Assembly: GCA_013816245.1 (NCBI GenBank)
Contig: JACDEU010000017.1
Coordinates: 1-49,418, forward strand
Origin: Actinomycetota bacterium
Lineage (GTDB): Bacteria > Actinomycetota > Thermoleophilia > Gaiellales > Gaiellaceae
Reading direction: 5' to 3'
Length of the DNA: 49,418 bases
The notes under the pieces were generated by a model. That model searched no databases and was not told the DNA's origin. It worked only from the letters and a program-made list of their open reading frames with translations. The position numbers were made by a program, and so were the translations under genes. Below, one piece after another: positions 7,847 to 16,384 of this stretch. The stretch's first letter is position 1, and each line of letters starts with the position of its first letter.

Positions 7847-9079
7847 ATGACGCCCCTGCTGGCGCCGCGGCCACGCTCTGACCGGGCCTTCGAGCGGCTC
7901 TACAAGCGGCACGTCGGAGACGTGTATCGGTACGCGCTCGCCGTCATGCGGAATCCCGCCGACGCCGAGGACGTCACCCAGACGACCTTCCTGAATGCCT
8001 ATCGCTCCTACGTCGAGAAGGGAAGCCGCCCCGAAAAGCCTCAGCACTGGCTGATCGCCATCGCGCACAACGTCTGCCGGCAACGGTTCCGCCAGTCCTC
8101 CAGGCGTCCGGCGGAGGTCTCTTTCGAGGACGACATCGCCGACTCGATCGGCGAAGACGACACGCCGACCGGCGACGACATCCGGCGCGCGCTCAGCCAT
8201 CTGGCCTTCAACCAGCGTGCGGCACTCGTGATGCGCGAGCTGGAGGGCCGCTCCTACGCCGAGATCGCCGACATCCTGGAGGTGTCGACGAGCGCAGTCG
8301 AGACGCTCATCTTCCGTGCGCGCCGTGCGTTGCGCGAACAGCTCGAAGGATCGATCACGTGTGGCGAAGCGGAGTTCGCGATCTCCCGTCAGCTCGACGG
8401 ACGTCTGCCACGGCAGGAGCGCGGACAGCTGCGCGGGCATCTGCGCGAGTGCGCGGAGTGTGCGGGCTTCGCGCGACGACAGCGAGCCCAGCGCGGCGCG
8501 CTCAAGACTCTCGCTCTCGTTCCGGTCCCGAGTTCTCTGATGTCGCTCTTCGGTGGGGGCGGCGGTGCAGCAGTGGGAACCGGCCTCGCGCTCAAGGCGG
8601 CGGCTGCTCTCACGGCAGGGCTCGCCATCGGCGGTGCCGGTTACGAAGGCGTTCGCCACGCTCCCTGGCACGGCCAGCAACCGAGTGCCGCAGCGCCGGC
8701 GAAGGCCACGCCGATCGCAGCGGCGTCCGCCGCGGGCCTCGCACCGAAGCAAGGGCCGCGATACGTCCCTCCGGCTCGGCCGTCGAAGCCGACCGAAAAG
8801 GCAGCGCCGGCACAGGCGAAGAAGGCCCAGAAGCTCAAGACGCACGGCCTCGGCAGTCAAAAGGTTCATTACCGGGGTGACGCTGGAGTGGCTGCCCGTC
8901 ACGTGAAGACAGGTCACGCTTCACGCCCGACCCCTCCCGCACGCCGGCCCACCCCGCTCAGGACGAAGCCGAAACAGAGCCCAAAGGAAAAGCCGAAACC
9001 GCATCTTCCCGCCGGGCCGTTCGACGTCGAGCCGCCGACGGGTCAGGGCGGCGGTAACGGGCACGGCAACGGTAAGTAG
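7847..9079 (+). CDS. ECF sigma factor fused to an anti-sigma-like zinc finger and membrane tail
   Basis: This is a 410-residue protein. Sigma region 2 (about 13-90) and region 4 (about 110-165) closely match the preceding gene. A zinc-binding anti-sigma-type domain follows: Cys172, then HLRECAEC with His198, Cys202 and Cys205 in the H-x3-C-x2-C arrangement. Next comes a membrane segment at about 236-263 and a Lys/Pro-rich basic tail ending in a Gly/Asn/His-rich stretch. Sigma, ZAS-like and membrane parts in one chain imply self-inhibition at the membrane, released by a redox or envelope signal (inference from ZAS anti-sigma factors). The gene begins 44 bp after its paralogue. Confidence 0.9.
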   Translation: MTPLLAPRPRSDRAFERLYKRHVGDVYRYALAVMRNPADAEDVTQTTFLNAYRSYVEKGSRPEKPQHWLIAIAHNVCRQRFRQSSRRPAEVSFEDDIADSIGEDDTPTGDDIRRALSHLAFNQRAALVMRELEGRSYAEIADILEVSTSAVETLIFRARRALREQLEGSITCGEAEFAISRQLDGRLPRQERGQLRGHLRECAECAGFARRQRAQRGALKTLALVPVPSSLMSLFGGGGGAAVGTGLALKAAAALTAGLAIGGAGYEGVRHAPWHGQQPSAAAPAKATPIAAASAAGLAPKQGPRYVPPARPSKPTEKAAPAQAKKAQKLKTHGLGSQKVHYRGDAGVAARHVKTGHASRPTPPARRPTPLRTKPKQSPKEKPKPHLPAGPFDVEPPTGQGGGNGHGNGK

Positions 9080-9115
9080 CCGGCCTCGACTCTCCTCCCA
9101 TACGCGTAAGGCTGC

Positions 9116-9152
9116 GTGCGAGCGGGAAATGGGCACCTTGGTAGGCTCGCAC
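9116..9152. promoter_or_regulatory. Inverted repeat upstream of small membrane protein gene
   Basis: GTGCGAGC (9116-9123) and GCTCGCAC (9145-9152) are perfect 8-bp inverted arms separated by 21 bp. They end just before the AAAGGAGA ribosome-binding site. This is a possible operator or 5'-leader hairpin; weak evidence. Confidence 0.3.
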
Positions 9153-9166
9153 ACGAAAGGAGACCC

Positions 9167-9376
9167 ATGGGAATCGTGAACCGACGCAACGCCGTGCTCG
9201 GCTGGGGTGTCTGGAAGATCGCCAAGCGGTTCGGCAAGCAGAAGGCAAAGGCCGCCGTCCCAGGCCCCGGGGATCACGCCGGACTGAACAAGGGCGCCCT
9301 CGCGTCGTTGGTCGCGGCCGTCGGCGGCGCGCTTTGGTTCTGGCGCAAGAAGTCGGACGAGACGCCCGGCTCGTAG
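9167..9376 (+). CDS. Small membrane protein, unknown function
   Basis: This 69-residue protein starts at the ATG at 9167, directly after AAAGGAGA (9156-9163). It has a basic N-terminal half (KRFGKQKAK) and one hydrophobic segment, ALASLVAAVGGALWFW (about 43-58), followed by RKKSDE. It is probably an inner-membrane protein with a short cytoplasmic or periplasmic tail. Its TAG stop shares one base with the GTG start of the aminotransferase gene, so the two are co-translated. I do not recognise the family. Confidence 0.7.
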   Translation: MGIVNRRNAVLGWGVWKIAKRFGKQKAKAAVPGPGDHAGLNKGALASLVAAVGGALWFWRKKSDETPGS

Positions 9377-10494
9377 TGAAAGTTCCTCCCGGCTTGCTGC
9401 GGCTCGCGCTCGCCGGGATCGTCCCGTACGAGCCGGGTAAGCCGATCGAAGAGGTGCAGCGTGAGCTCGGGCTCGACCGAGTCGTGAAGCTCGCGTCGAA
9501 CGAGGGGCCGTACGGTCCGTTCCCGCGCGCTCTCGAGGCGCTCGAGCGCGCCGAAGGCGAGCTGAACCGCTATCCCGACGGCGGCGCCTATCGCCTCCGG
9601 GCAGCGCTCGCCGAGCTCCACGCGGTGGAGTTCGACGAGATCGCGGTCGGCTCAGGCGCCGACGCCATCATCGACGGGCTCTCGCAGGCAGTCCTCGAAC
9701 CGGGGAACGAGGTCGTCCACGGCTGGCCGTCCTTCCCGAGCTACGGGATCTACGCGCGCAAGCTCGGCGCGCAAGCGGTGAAGGTCCCGCTCCGCAACGA
9801 CCGCTACGACCTCGACGCGTTGCTCGACGCGGTCACCGAGCGCACGAAGCTCGTCTACGTTTGCCACCCGAACAACCCCACGGGAACGATGAACACGAGA
9901 GCGGAGCTCGACACGTACTTCGAGAGAGTCCCGGATCACGTCCTCACGGTTCTCGACCAGGCCTACTTCGAGTACATCGACGACCCGGACTACGCCGACG
10001 GCATCGTGGAGTACTTCAAGGCCGGACGAAGTGTGCTCGTCCTGCGAACGTTCTCGAAGATCTACGGGCTCGCCGGGTTGCGGGTCGGGTACGGCGTCGG
10101 TCCCGCAGAGATCGTGATCGCGCTGGCGAAGACGCGCCGTGCGTTCGACCTGACCACGCCCGCTCAGGAGGCAGCGCTTGCAAGCCTCGACTTTCCGGCA
10201 GAGCTCGAGCGCCGACGGCGCGTCAACTCGGAGTGCCGCTCCGAGCTCGTGCGAGTCCTCACGGACGCGGGCTACAGGGTGGTGGGCCCGGCCGTCGGCA
10301 ACTTCGTCTTCGTCGATCTGGGGGAGGACGCGCAGCCGTTGTTCGAGGCATTGCTGCGCGAGGGCGTGATCGTCCGGCCGCTCGCGGCGTTCGGTGCCCC
10401 GCACGCTATTCGCATCACGGTCGGGACGCATGAAGAGCACGAGTTCCTCGCAGAAGCGCTGGGGCGAGTGAGAACAGCCGCAGCGGCTTCTTGA
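9376..10494 (+). CDS. hisC: Histidinol-phosphate aminotransferase-like PLP enzyme
   Basis: This is a class I/II fold aminotransferase of 372 residues that resembles HisC (histidinol phosphate plus 2-oxoglutarate to imidazole acetol phosphate plus glutamate). Markers are the N-terminal IVPYEPGKPIEEVQRELG, LASNEGPYGPFP, the cofactor-contact CHPNNPTGT, and the PLP lysine in RTFSKIYGLAGLRVGYG. GTG at 9376 overlaps the previous stop by one base; codons further upstream are not conserved in type. No other his genes are in the window, so a role as a broader aromatic or amino-acid aminotransferase is possible. Confidence 0.85.
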   Translation: MKVPPGLLRLALAGIVPYEPGKPIEEVQRELGLDRVVKLASNEGPYGPFPRALEALERAEGELNRYPDGGAYRLRAALAELHAVEFDEIAVGSGADAIIDGLSQAVLEPGNEVVHGWPSFPSYGIYARKLGAQAVKVPLRNDRYDLDALLDAVTERTKLVYVCHPNNPTGTMNTRAELDTYFERVPDHVLTVLDQAYFEYIDDPDYADGIVEYFKAGRSVLVLRTFSKIYGLAGLRVGYGVGPAEIVIALAKTRRAFDLTTPAQEAALASLDFPAELERRRRVNSECRSELVRVLTDAGYRVVGPAVGNFVFVDLGEDAQPLFEALLREGVIVRPLAAFGAPHAIRITVGTHEEHEFLAEALGRVRTAAAAS

Positions 10495-11741
10495 CAGACT
10501 CCGACGCGGTGTTGACCAGTGTCCGACGCCAGCTGAGTCTCCTAGGCACCGCGCCCGGCTTCCGCCTGCTCTTCTTCGCGACGCTCGGCTCCAGTCTCGG
10601 CACGCTCCTCGCGACGGTCGCCCTCGTCGTGGACGTGAAGGACCGCACGAACTCCGGCTCGTGGGTGAGCGCGCTGATGATCGTCGAGTTTCTCCCGGCG
10701 GTTGCCGTCGGGCTGTTTCTCGGACCGCTCCTCGACAGGCTGTCTCGGCGCGGGCTCATGGTCGTCTCGGATCTCGTGCGGGCCGCCGTCTTCTTCACGC
10801 TTCCCTTCGCCCACACGGCCGGGCAGATCGTCGCGCTCGCGGGCGTTGCGGGCATCGCCACCGGTTTCTTCCGACCGGCCGTGTATGCGGGCCTTCCGAA
10901 TCTCGTCGACGAGGAGCAGCTCGCGCGCGCGAACTCGCTGATCCAGACCAGCGAGAATGTCAGCTGGACCGTGGCGCCGATCATCGGCGGAGCGCTTGTC
11001 GCCGCTGCCAACCCCCACGTTGCGTACTGGATCAACGGCGCCTCGTTCCTTGTCTCGGCGTTGCTCCTGCTACGGCTCCGGGCTGAGAAGCTGCAAGGCG
11101 CTCTCGCCGTCAGCCGCGGTCATCTGCGTGACCTGAAGGACGGATTCGCACGCGTCCTCCACACGCGGCCGCTCTTGACGGTGCTCGTCGTCTGGACGAT
11201 CGCGCTCGGAGCTGTCGCGTCCACGCAGACCGCACAGGTGTTTCTCGCCAAGGATTCCTTCAACGCGGGCGACTTCGGCTACGGGCTCATCTTCGGGTGC
11301 ATCGGGCTCGGCCTCGCCGTGGGCAGCTTCGGCGCCGGCAGCTGGGTGGAACGGCGATCAGTCGGGACGGTCTACGCCGCGAGCATCCTCGTGCAGGCTG
11401 TCGGAGTTGCGGCGGCCGGCGTAGCGCCGAACGTCTGGGTCTCGCTCCCGTGCTTCGTGCTCGCCGGGGTCGGGAACGGTGCCGCGGTCGTGTGCAACTC
11501 TCTGCTCGTGCAACGTGGCGCTCCCGACGCGCTACGAGGTCGCGTGTTCACCGTGATCATGAGCGTCAACTACCTCGTCTACGGCCTCGGCTTCGTGATC
11601 GCCGGCCCGCTGACCGACAGAGTCGGCCCGCGCTGGGTGTTCGGCGGCGTCGGCATCGTGCTCGCATTCACGTCCGTCGTCGCCTTCGCGCTCGCGCACG
11701 ACACCGAGCGGGCCTCCGAACAGGTCGCCGAGGCGGCTTAA
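10491..11741 (+). CDS. MFS transporter
   Basis: This is a 416-residue major-facilitator permease with about 12 hydrophobic segments. The first is LLFFATLGSSLGTLLATVAL, and the cytoplasmic loop DRLSRRGLMVVSDLVRA is the MFS loop 2-3 signature. It resembles the EntS/macrolide-exporter type (SLIQTSENVSWTVAPIIGGAL). It probably exports a small hydrophobic compound by proton antiport; substrate unknown. The TTG start overlaps the preceding TGA (TTGA), a normal coupled start in this genome. Confidence 0.85.
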   Translation: MTDSDAVLTSVRRQLSLLGTAPGFRLLFFATLGSSLGTLLATVALVVDVKDRTNSGSWVSALMIVEFLPAVAVGLFLGPLLDRLSRRGLMVVSDLVRAAVFFTLPFAHTAGQIVALAGVAGIATGFFRPAVYAGLPNLVDEEQLARANSLIQTSENVSWTVAPIIGGALVAAANPHVAYWINGASFLVSALLLLRLRAEKLQGALAVSRGHLRDLKDGFARVLHTRPLLTVLVVWTIALGAVASTQTAQVFLAKDSFNAGDFGYGLIFGCIGLGLAVGSFGAGSWVERRSVGTVYAASILVQAVGVAAAGVAPNVWVSLPCFVLAGVGNGAAVVCNSLLVQRGAPDALRGRVFTVIMSVNYLVYGLGFVIAGPLTDRVGPRWVFGGVGIVLAFTSVVAFALAHDTERASEQVAEAA

Positions 11742-11742
11742 C

Positions 11743-12738
11743 TTGGCCGGCCGGCGGGACTGGACGCGCGAGTCGCTCGCGGAAGGCGTTCGCACGGGCG
11801 ACACTCGCGCGCTCGCACGCGCGATCTCGCTCGTCGAGAACGGCGACCCGCTCGCGTACGAGCTGGTGCGCGACATCTATCCGGAAACCGGCCGCACCTA
11901 CGCCGTGGGGATCACAGGGCCGCCCGGAGTGGGGAAGTCGACCCTCATCTCGGTGCTGATCGGCCACATCCGCGCTCAGGAGCGCACGATCGGGGTGATC
12001 TCGGTCGATCCCTCGAGCCCGTTCACGCACGGCGCGCTGCTCGGCGACCGGATCCGGCTGTCCGACCACTTCCTCGATCCTGGCGTCTTCATCCGCTCGA
12101 TGGGCACGCGTGGCCACCTTGGCGGCCTCGCCGAGACGACGTTGCAGGCGCTGCTCGTCCTCGACGCGGCGGGGAAGGATCTCGTGTTCCTCGAGACCGT
12201 CGGCGCCGGTCAGAGCGAGGTCGAGGTGATCGGGATCGCAGATACGGTCGTGCTCGCGCTGATGCCCGGTTCGGGTGACTCAGTGCAAGCGCTCAAAGCG
12301 GGGATCATGGAGATCCCGGACGTGATCGCGATCAACAAGATGGACCACCCGGCCGCAAAGACGATGTTGAAGGAGGTGCGCTCCATTCTCTCGCTCGACC
12401 GCGATCGCGCCTGGAAGCCGCCGATCGTCCTGACGGAGGCGACTCGCGGGGAGAACATCCCGGAGCTCTGGGAGAAGGTGGAGGAGCATCGTGCCCATCT
12501 CGAGTCCGGTGGGCTGCTCGAGGAACGGAGGCGCAAGAATCTCGCCGGTGAGGTGTTCGCGGTCGCATCGGGGCGCGCCAAGGCGCATCTGCAGCAGGCG
12601 GTGGCAGATGATCCGGAGCTACGGCGGCTGCTGGACGAGGTGCAGAGGCGGGAGCTCGACCCGCTGACCGCCGTGAAAGAGATCATGGAGAGGGTGTTCA
12701 AGCTTGGCGATACAACGGATCGCACCAACACTCGCTGA
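11743..12738 (+). CDS. meaB: Methylmalonyl-CoA mutase-associated GTPase MeaB
   Basis: This P-loop G3E-type GTPase chaperone protects and reloads B12-dependent methylmalonyl-CoA mutase (331 residues). Walker A is ITGPPGVGKSTLIS. The strand ISVDPSSPFTHGALLGDR and the switch segment LETVGAGQSEVEV are MeaB/ArgK-specific. The NKMD guanine motif and a C-terminal dimerisation helix are present. It starts with TTG one base after the MFS stop. Its 3' end overlaps the threonine dehydratase gene by 35 nt. The mutase itself is not in the window. Confidence 0.93.
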   Translation: MAGRRDWTRESLAEGVRTGDTRALARAISLVENGDPLAYELVRDIYPETGRTYAVGITGPPGVGKSTLISVLIGHIRAQERTIGVISVDPSSPFTHGALLGDRIRLSDHFLDPGVFIRSMGTRGHLGGLAETTLQALLVLDAAGKDLVFLETVGAGQSEVEVIGIADTVVLALMPGSGDSVQALKAGIMEIPDVIAINKMDHPAAKTMLKEVRSILSLDRDRAWKPPIVLTEATRGENIPELWEKVEEHRAHLESGGLLEERRRKNLAGEVFAVASGRAKAHLQQAVADDPELRRLLDEVQRRELDPLTAVKEIMERVFKLGDTTDRTNTR

Positions 12739-13876
12739 CATCCAGGAGGCGCGAGAGCGTCTCAGGGGAATCGCGGAAGAGACTCCGATCTACCTCTCGG
12801 AGACGTTCTCGCGTCGGGTCGGCCGCGAGGTGCGCCTCAAGGCGGAGAACCTCCAGCGCACCGGCGCCTTCAAGGTTCGCGGTGCGGTCAACAAGCTCGC
12901 GACCCTCTCGCCGGAGGAGCGTGCTGCAGGTGTGGTAGCGGCGAGCGCCGGCAACCACGGTCAGGCCGTCGCCTGGGCGGCGCGGCAGCTCGAGATCCGG
13001 GCGACGATCTTCGTCCCGGCGACGGCGCCGATGGCGAAAGTCGAGGCCTGCCGTAACTACGGGGCGGGGACGGAGATGGCCGGCGAGTACTTCGAGGACG
13101 CCATGACGGCGGCGCTGGCGCATGTCGAGGAAACGGGCGGCACGTTCATCCACCCGTACGAGGATCAACTCATCGTCGCGGGGCAGGGAACGATCGGGAT
13201 CGAGCTGTTGGAGCAGGAGCCCGAGGTGGGCACGGTGCTGATCCCGATCGGCGGCGGCGGGCTGGCGCTCGGGATCGCAACCGCCTTGCGGGCGCTGCGG
13301 CCCGAGGTGCGCATCGTCGGCGTCAGGGCAGGCGTCGACGGATACACGCTCGCGGACGGGATCGCCGTGAAGGTGCCGAGCGACTTCACGATGCCGTTGT
13401 TGGAGGATCTGCTCGACGACATCGTGGCCGTGACAGACGAGGAGATCAGCGAGGCGATCGTGCTGCTGCTCGAACGCGCCAAGCTCGTCGTCGAAGGCGC
13501 CGGCGCGGTCGGCGTCGCGGCTCTGCTCGCCGGGAAGGCCGGTGGCACGGGCACAGCGGTGCCGATTCTGTCGGGCGGCAACATCGACCCGACCATGCTC
13601 ATCTCCGTGATGCGTCACGGACTGTCGGTTGCGGGCCGTTATCTCGTGATGCGCACGCAGCTCGCGGACCGACCCGGTGAGCTGATCAAGCTACTGTCGC
13701 TCGTCGCCGAGGAGCGAGGCAATCTCATCTCCGTCGAGCACCATCGTGAAGGGATGGACCTCCCGGTGACGGCGACCGAGGTGGAGCTGACGATCGTGAC
13801 GCGAGACGAGGAGCACTGCAGGCAGTTGCTCGCCGCGATGGATGAGCGCGGCTATCCCGTGCAGCGAATCAGGTAG
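12704..13876 (+). CDS. ilvA: Threonine dehydratase (threonine ammonia-lyase) with ACT domain
   Basis: This PLP enzyme converts threonine to 2-oxobutyrate and ammonia (390 residues). The PLP lysine is in RTGAFKVRGA. ASAGNHGQAVAW and the glycine loop IGGGGLALG bind the cofactor phosphate. A C-terminal ACT domain of about 75 residues (MRTQLADRPGELIKLLSLV) is typical of short regulated forms. The TTG at 12704 has GGAG at 12687-12690 upstream and begins inside the end of meaB. 2-Oxobutyrate can become propionyl-CoA and then methylmalonyl-CoA, which would link this gene to MeaB (inference). Confidence 0.92.
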   Translation: MAIQRIAPTLADIQEARERLRGIAEETPIYLSETFSRRVGREVRLKAENLQRTGAFKVRGAVNKLATLSPEERAAGVVAASAGNHGQAVAWAARQLEIRATIFVPATAPMAKVEACRNYGAGTEMAGEYFEDAMTAALAHVEETGGTFIHPYEDQLIVAGQGTIGIELLEQEPEVGTVLIPIGGGGLALGIATALRALRPEVRIVGVRAGVDGYTLADGIAVKVPSDFTMPLLEDLLDDIVAVTDEEISEAIVLLLERAKLVVEGAGAVGVAALLAGKAGGTGTAVPILSGGNIDPTMLISVMRHGLSVAGRYLVMRTQLADRPGELIKLLSLVAEERGNLISVEHHREGMDLPVTATEVELTIVTRDEEHCRQLLAAMDERGYPVQRIR

Positions 13877-15188
13877 AGCCGCCGCAACGGCGAAACGACA
13901 CGGTCCCGCCGGGCCAGTCGTTCACGCCGCCGTGCAGAACCGGACGCGCGTCGACGCCGGCCGCTGCCAGGACGCTTGCGGCGATGCCGGCGCGCATCCC
14001 GGACTCGCAGATCGTCACGACCGGTTTTTCTGCGTCCACACCGTCGGGACCGAAATCGCGCAGGAGTCTGAACGGGATGTGCAGGGAGCCGGGGATGTAG
14101 CCCTCGTCGCGCTCCGCCTTTTCCCTCACGTCGAGCACCTGCACGGTGCCGTCCTCGAGCAGGCGTTCCAGCTCGTCCAACTCCACGGGCTGGACGACAT
14201 CGGTCGCAGCCGCCTCGGTGACGTAGCCGGCGAGGTCGATGAAGCCGACCGCGCGCAGACCGCGTGCTGCTTCCAGAGCTTCGTCGTCGTCCGTCGCATG
14301 AATGACGATTTGCTCGTCCGGATCGAGGATGAAGCCTGCGCGCGTCGCGTACGAGAAGCCGGAGACCGGCACGTTGAAGGCGCCGTGCACATGTCCTGCT
14401 GCATGAGTCTCGCCGGGGCGCACGTCGAGGACCGTCGCCTGGTCGATCGTGTCGAGTCGCTCGAGCGGCGGAGTCGCTCCGACGAACGGTCCCTTGTTGA
14501 GCTTTACCACGCGGGCCGTCGTAGGCGGTCGCGGCGTCGATACGGCTGCGGTCGCGTTGATGAAGGACTGCATGTCGCCGTGCTCGAGCGCTGCGTTCGT
14601 ACGCTTCTCGTTGCCGATCGTCGAGGAATGGGCTGGGCTCATCGAGGCGCCGCAGAGCGATCCGGCGACGTGTCCCGGATACACCTCATAGGAGTTGGGC
14701 AAATCGGTGAGTCGCTGCAGCGAGTGGAAGAGGCCCTCCGCCCCTTCGCGCGCCTCGATCGCGAGGTCGGGACGCGCGGCGTCGCCGACGAAGAGCGAGT
14801 CGCCGGTGAGGACGAGTCGTTCGTCGACGACGAAGGCGCAATGCTCGGGTCGGTGGCCCGGCGTGTGAACCACGCGCAACCTGATCGCTCCGACGTTCAG
14901 TTCCTGACCGTCCTCGAGCGGATCGAAGGGGAACTCCGGCTCCGCGAGCGGGTGAACCGAAACGAGCACGCCGTGTTCCAGCGCAAGGCGCCCGTGCCCG
15001 GACACGTGGTCGGCGTGCGTGTGGGTCTCGAGCACCCGCACGATCTCGACGCCGCCGTCCTCCGCCGCCTCCAGGTACTGCTCGATCGCGTACGCCGGAT
15101 CGACGAGGACGGCCTGCCCCTCACTGGGATCGCCGATCAGGTAGGAGGCACAGCCGAGATCGTCGTCGACGAACTGGCGGAACAGCAC
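13869..15188 (-). CDS. Persulfide dioxygenase-like metallo-hydrolase fused to two rhodanese domains
   Basis: This is a 439-residue fusion. The N-terminal metallo-beta-lactamase domain carries ETHTHADHVSGH (His56, His58, Asp60, His61) and TGDSLFVGDAARPDL, the signature of ETHE1-type persulfide dioxygenases that oxidise glutathione persulfide to sulfite. Two rhodanese domains follow. The first (LDVRPGETHAAGHVHGAFN) has lost its catalytic cysteine (IVIHATDDDE). The second keeps the loop CESGMRAG. It probably handles sulfane sulfur in the cytoplasm. It converges on ilvA with an 8-bp overlap. GTG at 15188 is chosen because the MBL fold begins there; no good ribosome-binding site is seen. Confidence 0.88.
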   Translation of the reverse strand: MLFRQFVDDDLGCASYLIGDPSEGQAVLVDPAYAIEQYLEAAEDGGVEIVRVLETHTHADHVSGHGRLALEHGVLVSVHPLAEPEFPFDPLEDGQELNVGAIRLRVVHTPGHRPEHCAFVVDERLVLTGDSLFVGDAARPDLAIEAREGAEGLFHSLQRLTDLPNSYEVYPGHVAGSLCGASMSPAHSSTIGNEKRTNAALEHGDMQSFINATAAVSTPRPPTTARVVKLNKGPFVGATPPLERLDTIDQATVLDVRPGETHAAGHVHGAFNVPVSGFSYATRAGFILDPDEQIVIHATDDDEALEAARGLRAVGFIDLAGYVTEAAATDVVQPVELDELERLLEDGTVQVLDVREKAERDEGYIPGSLHIPFRLLRDFGPDGVDAEKPVVTICESGMRAGIAASVLAAAGVDARPVLHGGVNDWPGGTVSFRRCGGST

Positions 15189-15214
15189 AGTCGGGAAGCT
15201 AACAGCGCGCCTCG

Positions 15215-15234
15215 CTAGGTTTCTTGAAGCGTTG
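15215..15234 (+). repeat. Left attachment core (attL)
   Basis: This is the perfect 20-bp direct repeat partner of 25722-25741; flanking bases differ on both sides (g/a before, a/c after). It lies 27 bp upstream of the persulfide dioxygenase start and next to the integrase 3' end. No tRNA gene overlaps it. Confidence 0.85.
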
Positions 15235-15241
15235 ACTTGGC

Positions 15242-16384
15242 TCAGGCAGCGGCATCGCGGCCTACCTCGGTCGGTTGGGACCACACGGGGACCACACCGG
15301 GGGCGCGTTCGGCGGCATATGCGGCCTGCCAGAACCCCCGCCACTCGTCCTCGGCGGGGTCGAGCACGACATGCGCGTAGGTGTCGAGGAGCATCGAGGG
15401 GCGCGAGTGCCCTGACCACTTGATCAGGCCCACCGCGTCCCTGATGTCGGCGTACCAGAGCGAGCAGCGCCGGTGCCTGAGGTCGTGGGGGCTGTAGGCG
15501 GCGATGCCGGCGTCCCTGCAGGCCCGGTAGATGTGGTCGCGTACCTGGTTTTCGGTGATTCGTGGGAAGACGAGCCGGTCGCGGTGCCTGTCCTCGAGCG
15601 GCACCAGTTCCGCGATCTCGTCCAGGAGCTCTAGGGGCACCGGCAGCCACCGCTGACCCGCTGTGCGTCCCTTTGTGCGGGCTCGGCTGATCCGTAATCG
15701 CTGGCCGGCGAAGTCGATGTCGCCGTAGGTGAGGCCGAGCGCCTCGGAGACACGGAGGGCATCGCACTCGATCAGACGTGCGACCAGCAGTAGCCGCTTC
15801 GAGAGGTTCGCCCGGATCGCTTGCCACTCGTCCGAGCGGGGCGGCGAGACTTCCTCCCTGATCCGTTCCGGCAGTTTCACCTTTGGGGACCGGGCCGGGT
15901 TCGGCGTCACGTCGCAGAAGTCGAGCACCTGCCGCAGCGTCGAAAGGTAGTGCCCGAGGCTTTTGGGAGCCAGTGCCGGGAAGTGTTCGCTCGCCGCGCT
16001 GTTCTCGGCGATCCACGCCTGGACGTGGGCGGGGGTGATCTCCTGCGGTTGCAGGCCGGCGAGTGAGCGGAGACGACTCTGCGCGTTGCCATACAGCGCC
16101 TGCGTTTTCCCGCCGACGTCGACGCGGCTCTCCATGAACGTGTCGAAGTGCTCCCGCAGCGTCCTGCGAGCCGGGGTTTCGAGCAGCGCCCGCAGCGCGA
16201 GCGACGGGTCACGTCCCGCGGCGAGCTCGCCGGAGACGAACCGCAGCCGTTCCTTCGCTTCACGCTCCGTCTTGAACGAGCCGCCATGCTGGACCGGGAA
16301 GGCGCGCCCGCCGATGCGGAAGCGGACGGCATACCGCCGCCCGCCCCCCTTCGACTTCCGGGTAGTGATCGACGCGCTAGGCAT
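15242..16384 (-). CDS. int: Tyrosine site-specific integrase
   Basis: This 380-residue tyrosine recombinase catalyses integration and excision of the element. It has an N-terminal arm-binding/AP2-like part (about 1-60), a SAM-like core-binding domain (about 72-165) and a catalytic domain (about 180-340). The active-site set is visible: Arg211 in DALRVSEALGL, Lys238, His300 and Arg303 in SPHDLRH, His326 in SGHSRPS, and the nucleophile Tyr336 in LLDTYAHV. I chose the ATG at 16384, before SITTRKSKGGGRRY. It overlaps the preceding gene by 8 bp and is the last gene of the leftward operon, adjacent to attL. Confidence 0.93.
   Translation of the reverse strand: MPSASITTRKSKGGGRRYAVRFRIGGRAFPVQHGGSFKTEREAKERLRFVSGELAAGRDPSLALRALLETPARRTLREHFDTFMESRVDVGGKTQALYGNAQSRLRSLAGLQPQEITPAHVQAWIAENSAASEHFPALAPKSLGHYLSTLRQVLDFCDVTPNPARSPKVKLPERIREEVSPPRSDEWQAIRANLSKRLLLVARLIECDALRVSEALGLTYGDIDFAGQRLRISRARTKGRTAGQRWLPVPLELLDEIAELVPLEDRHRDRLVFPRITENQVRDHIYRACRDAGIAAYSPHDLRHRRCSLWYADIRDAVGLIKWSGHSRPSMLLDTYAHVVLDPAEDEWRGFWQAAYAAERAPGVVPVWSQPTEVGRDAAA
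15277..15298 (+). repeat. Left integrase arm-site pair (GGGACCACAC x2)
   Basis: GGGACCACAC occurs at 15277-15286 and 15288-15297, an 11-bp period, within the last codons of the integrase gene. The same pair, in the same orientation and spacing, occurs at 25621-25641 near the other end. This fits arm-type binding sites for the integrase N-terminal domain. Confidence 0.65.

Noticed and set aside
15215..15234. tRNA 3' end as integration target
   Set aside because: Neither flank shows a cloverleaf-compatible sequence, and the core instead carries the start codon of copCD.
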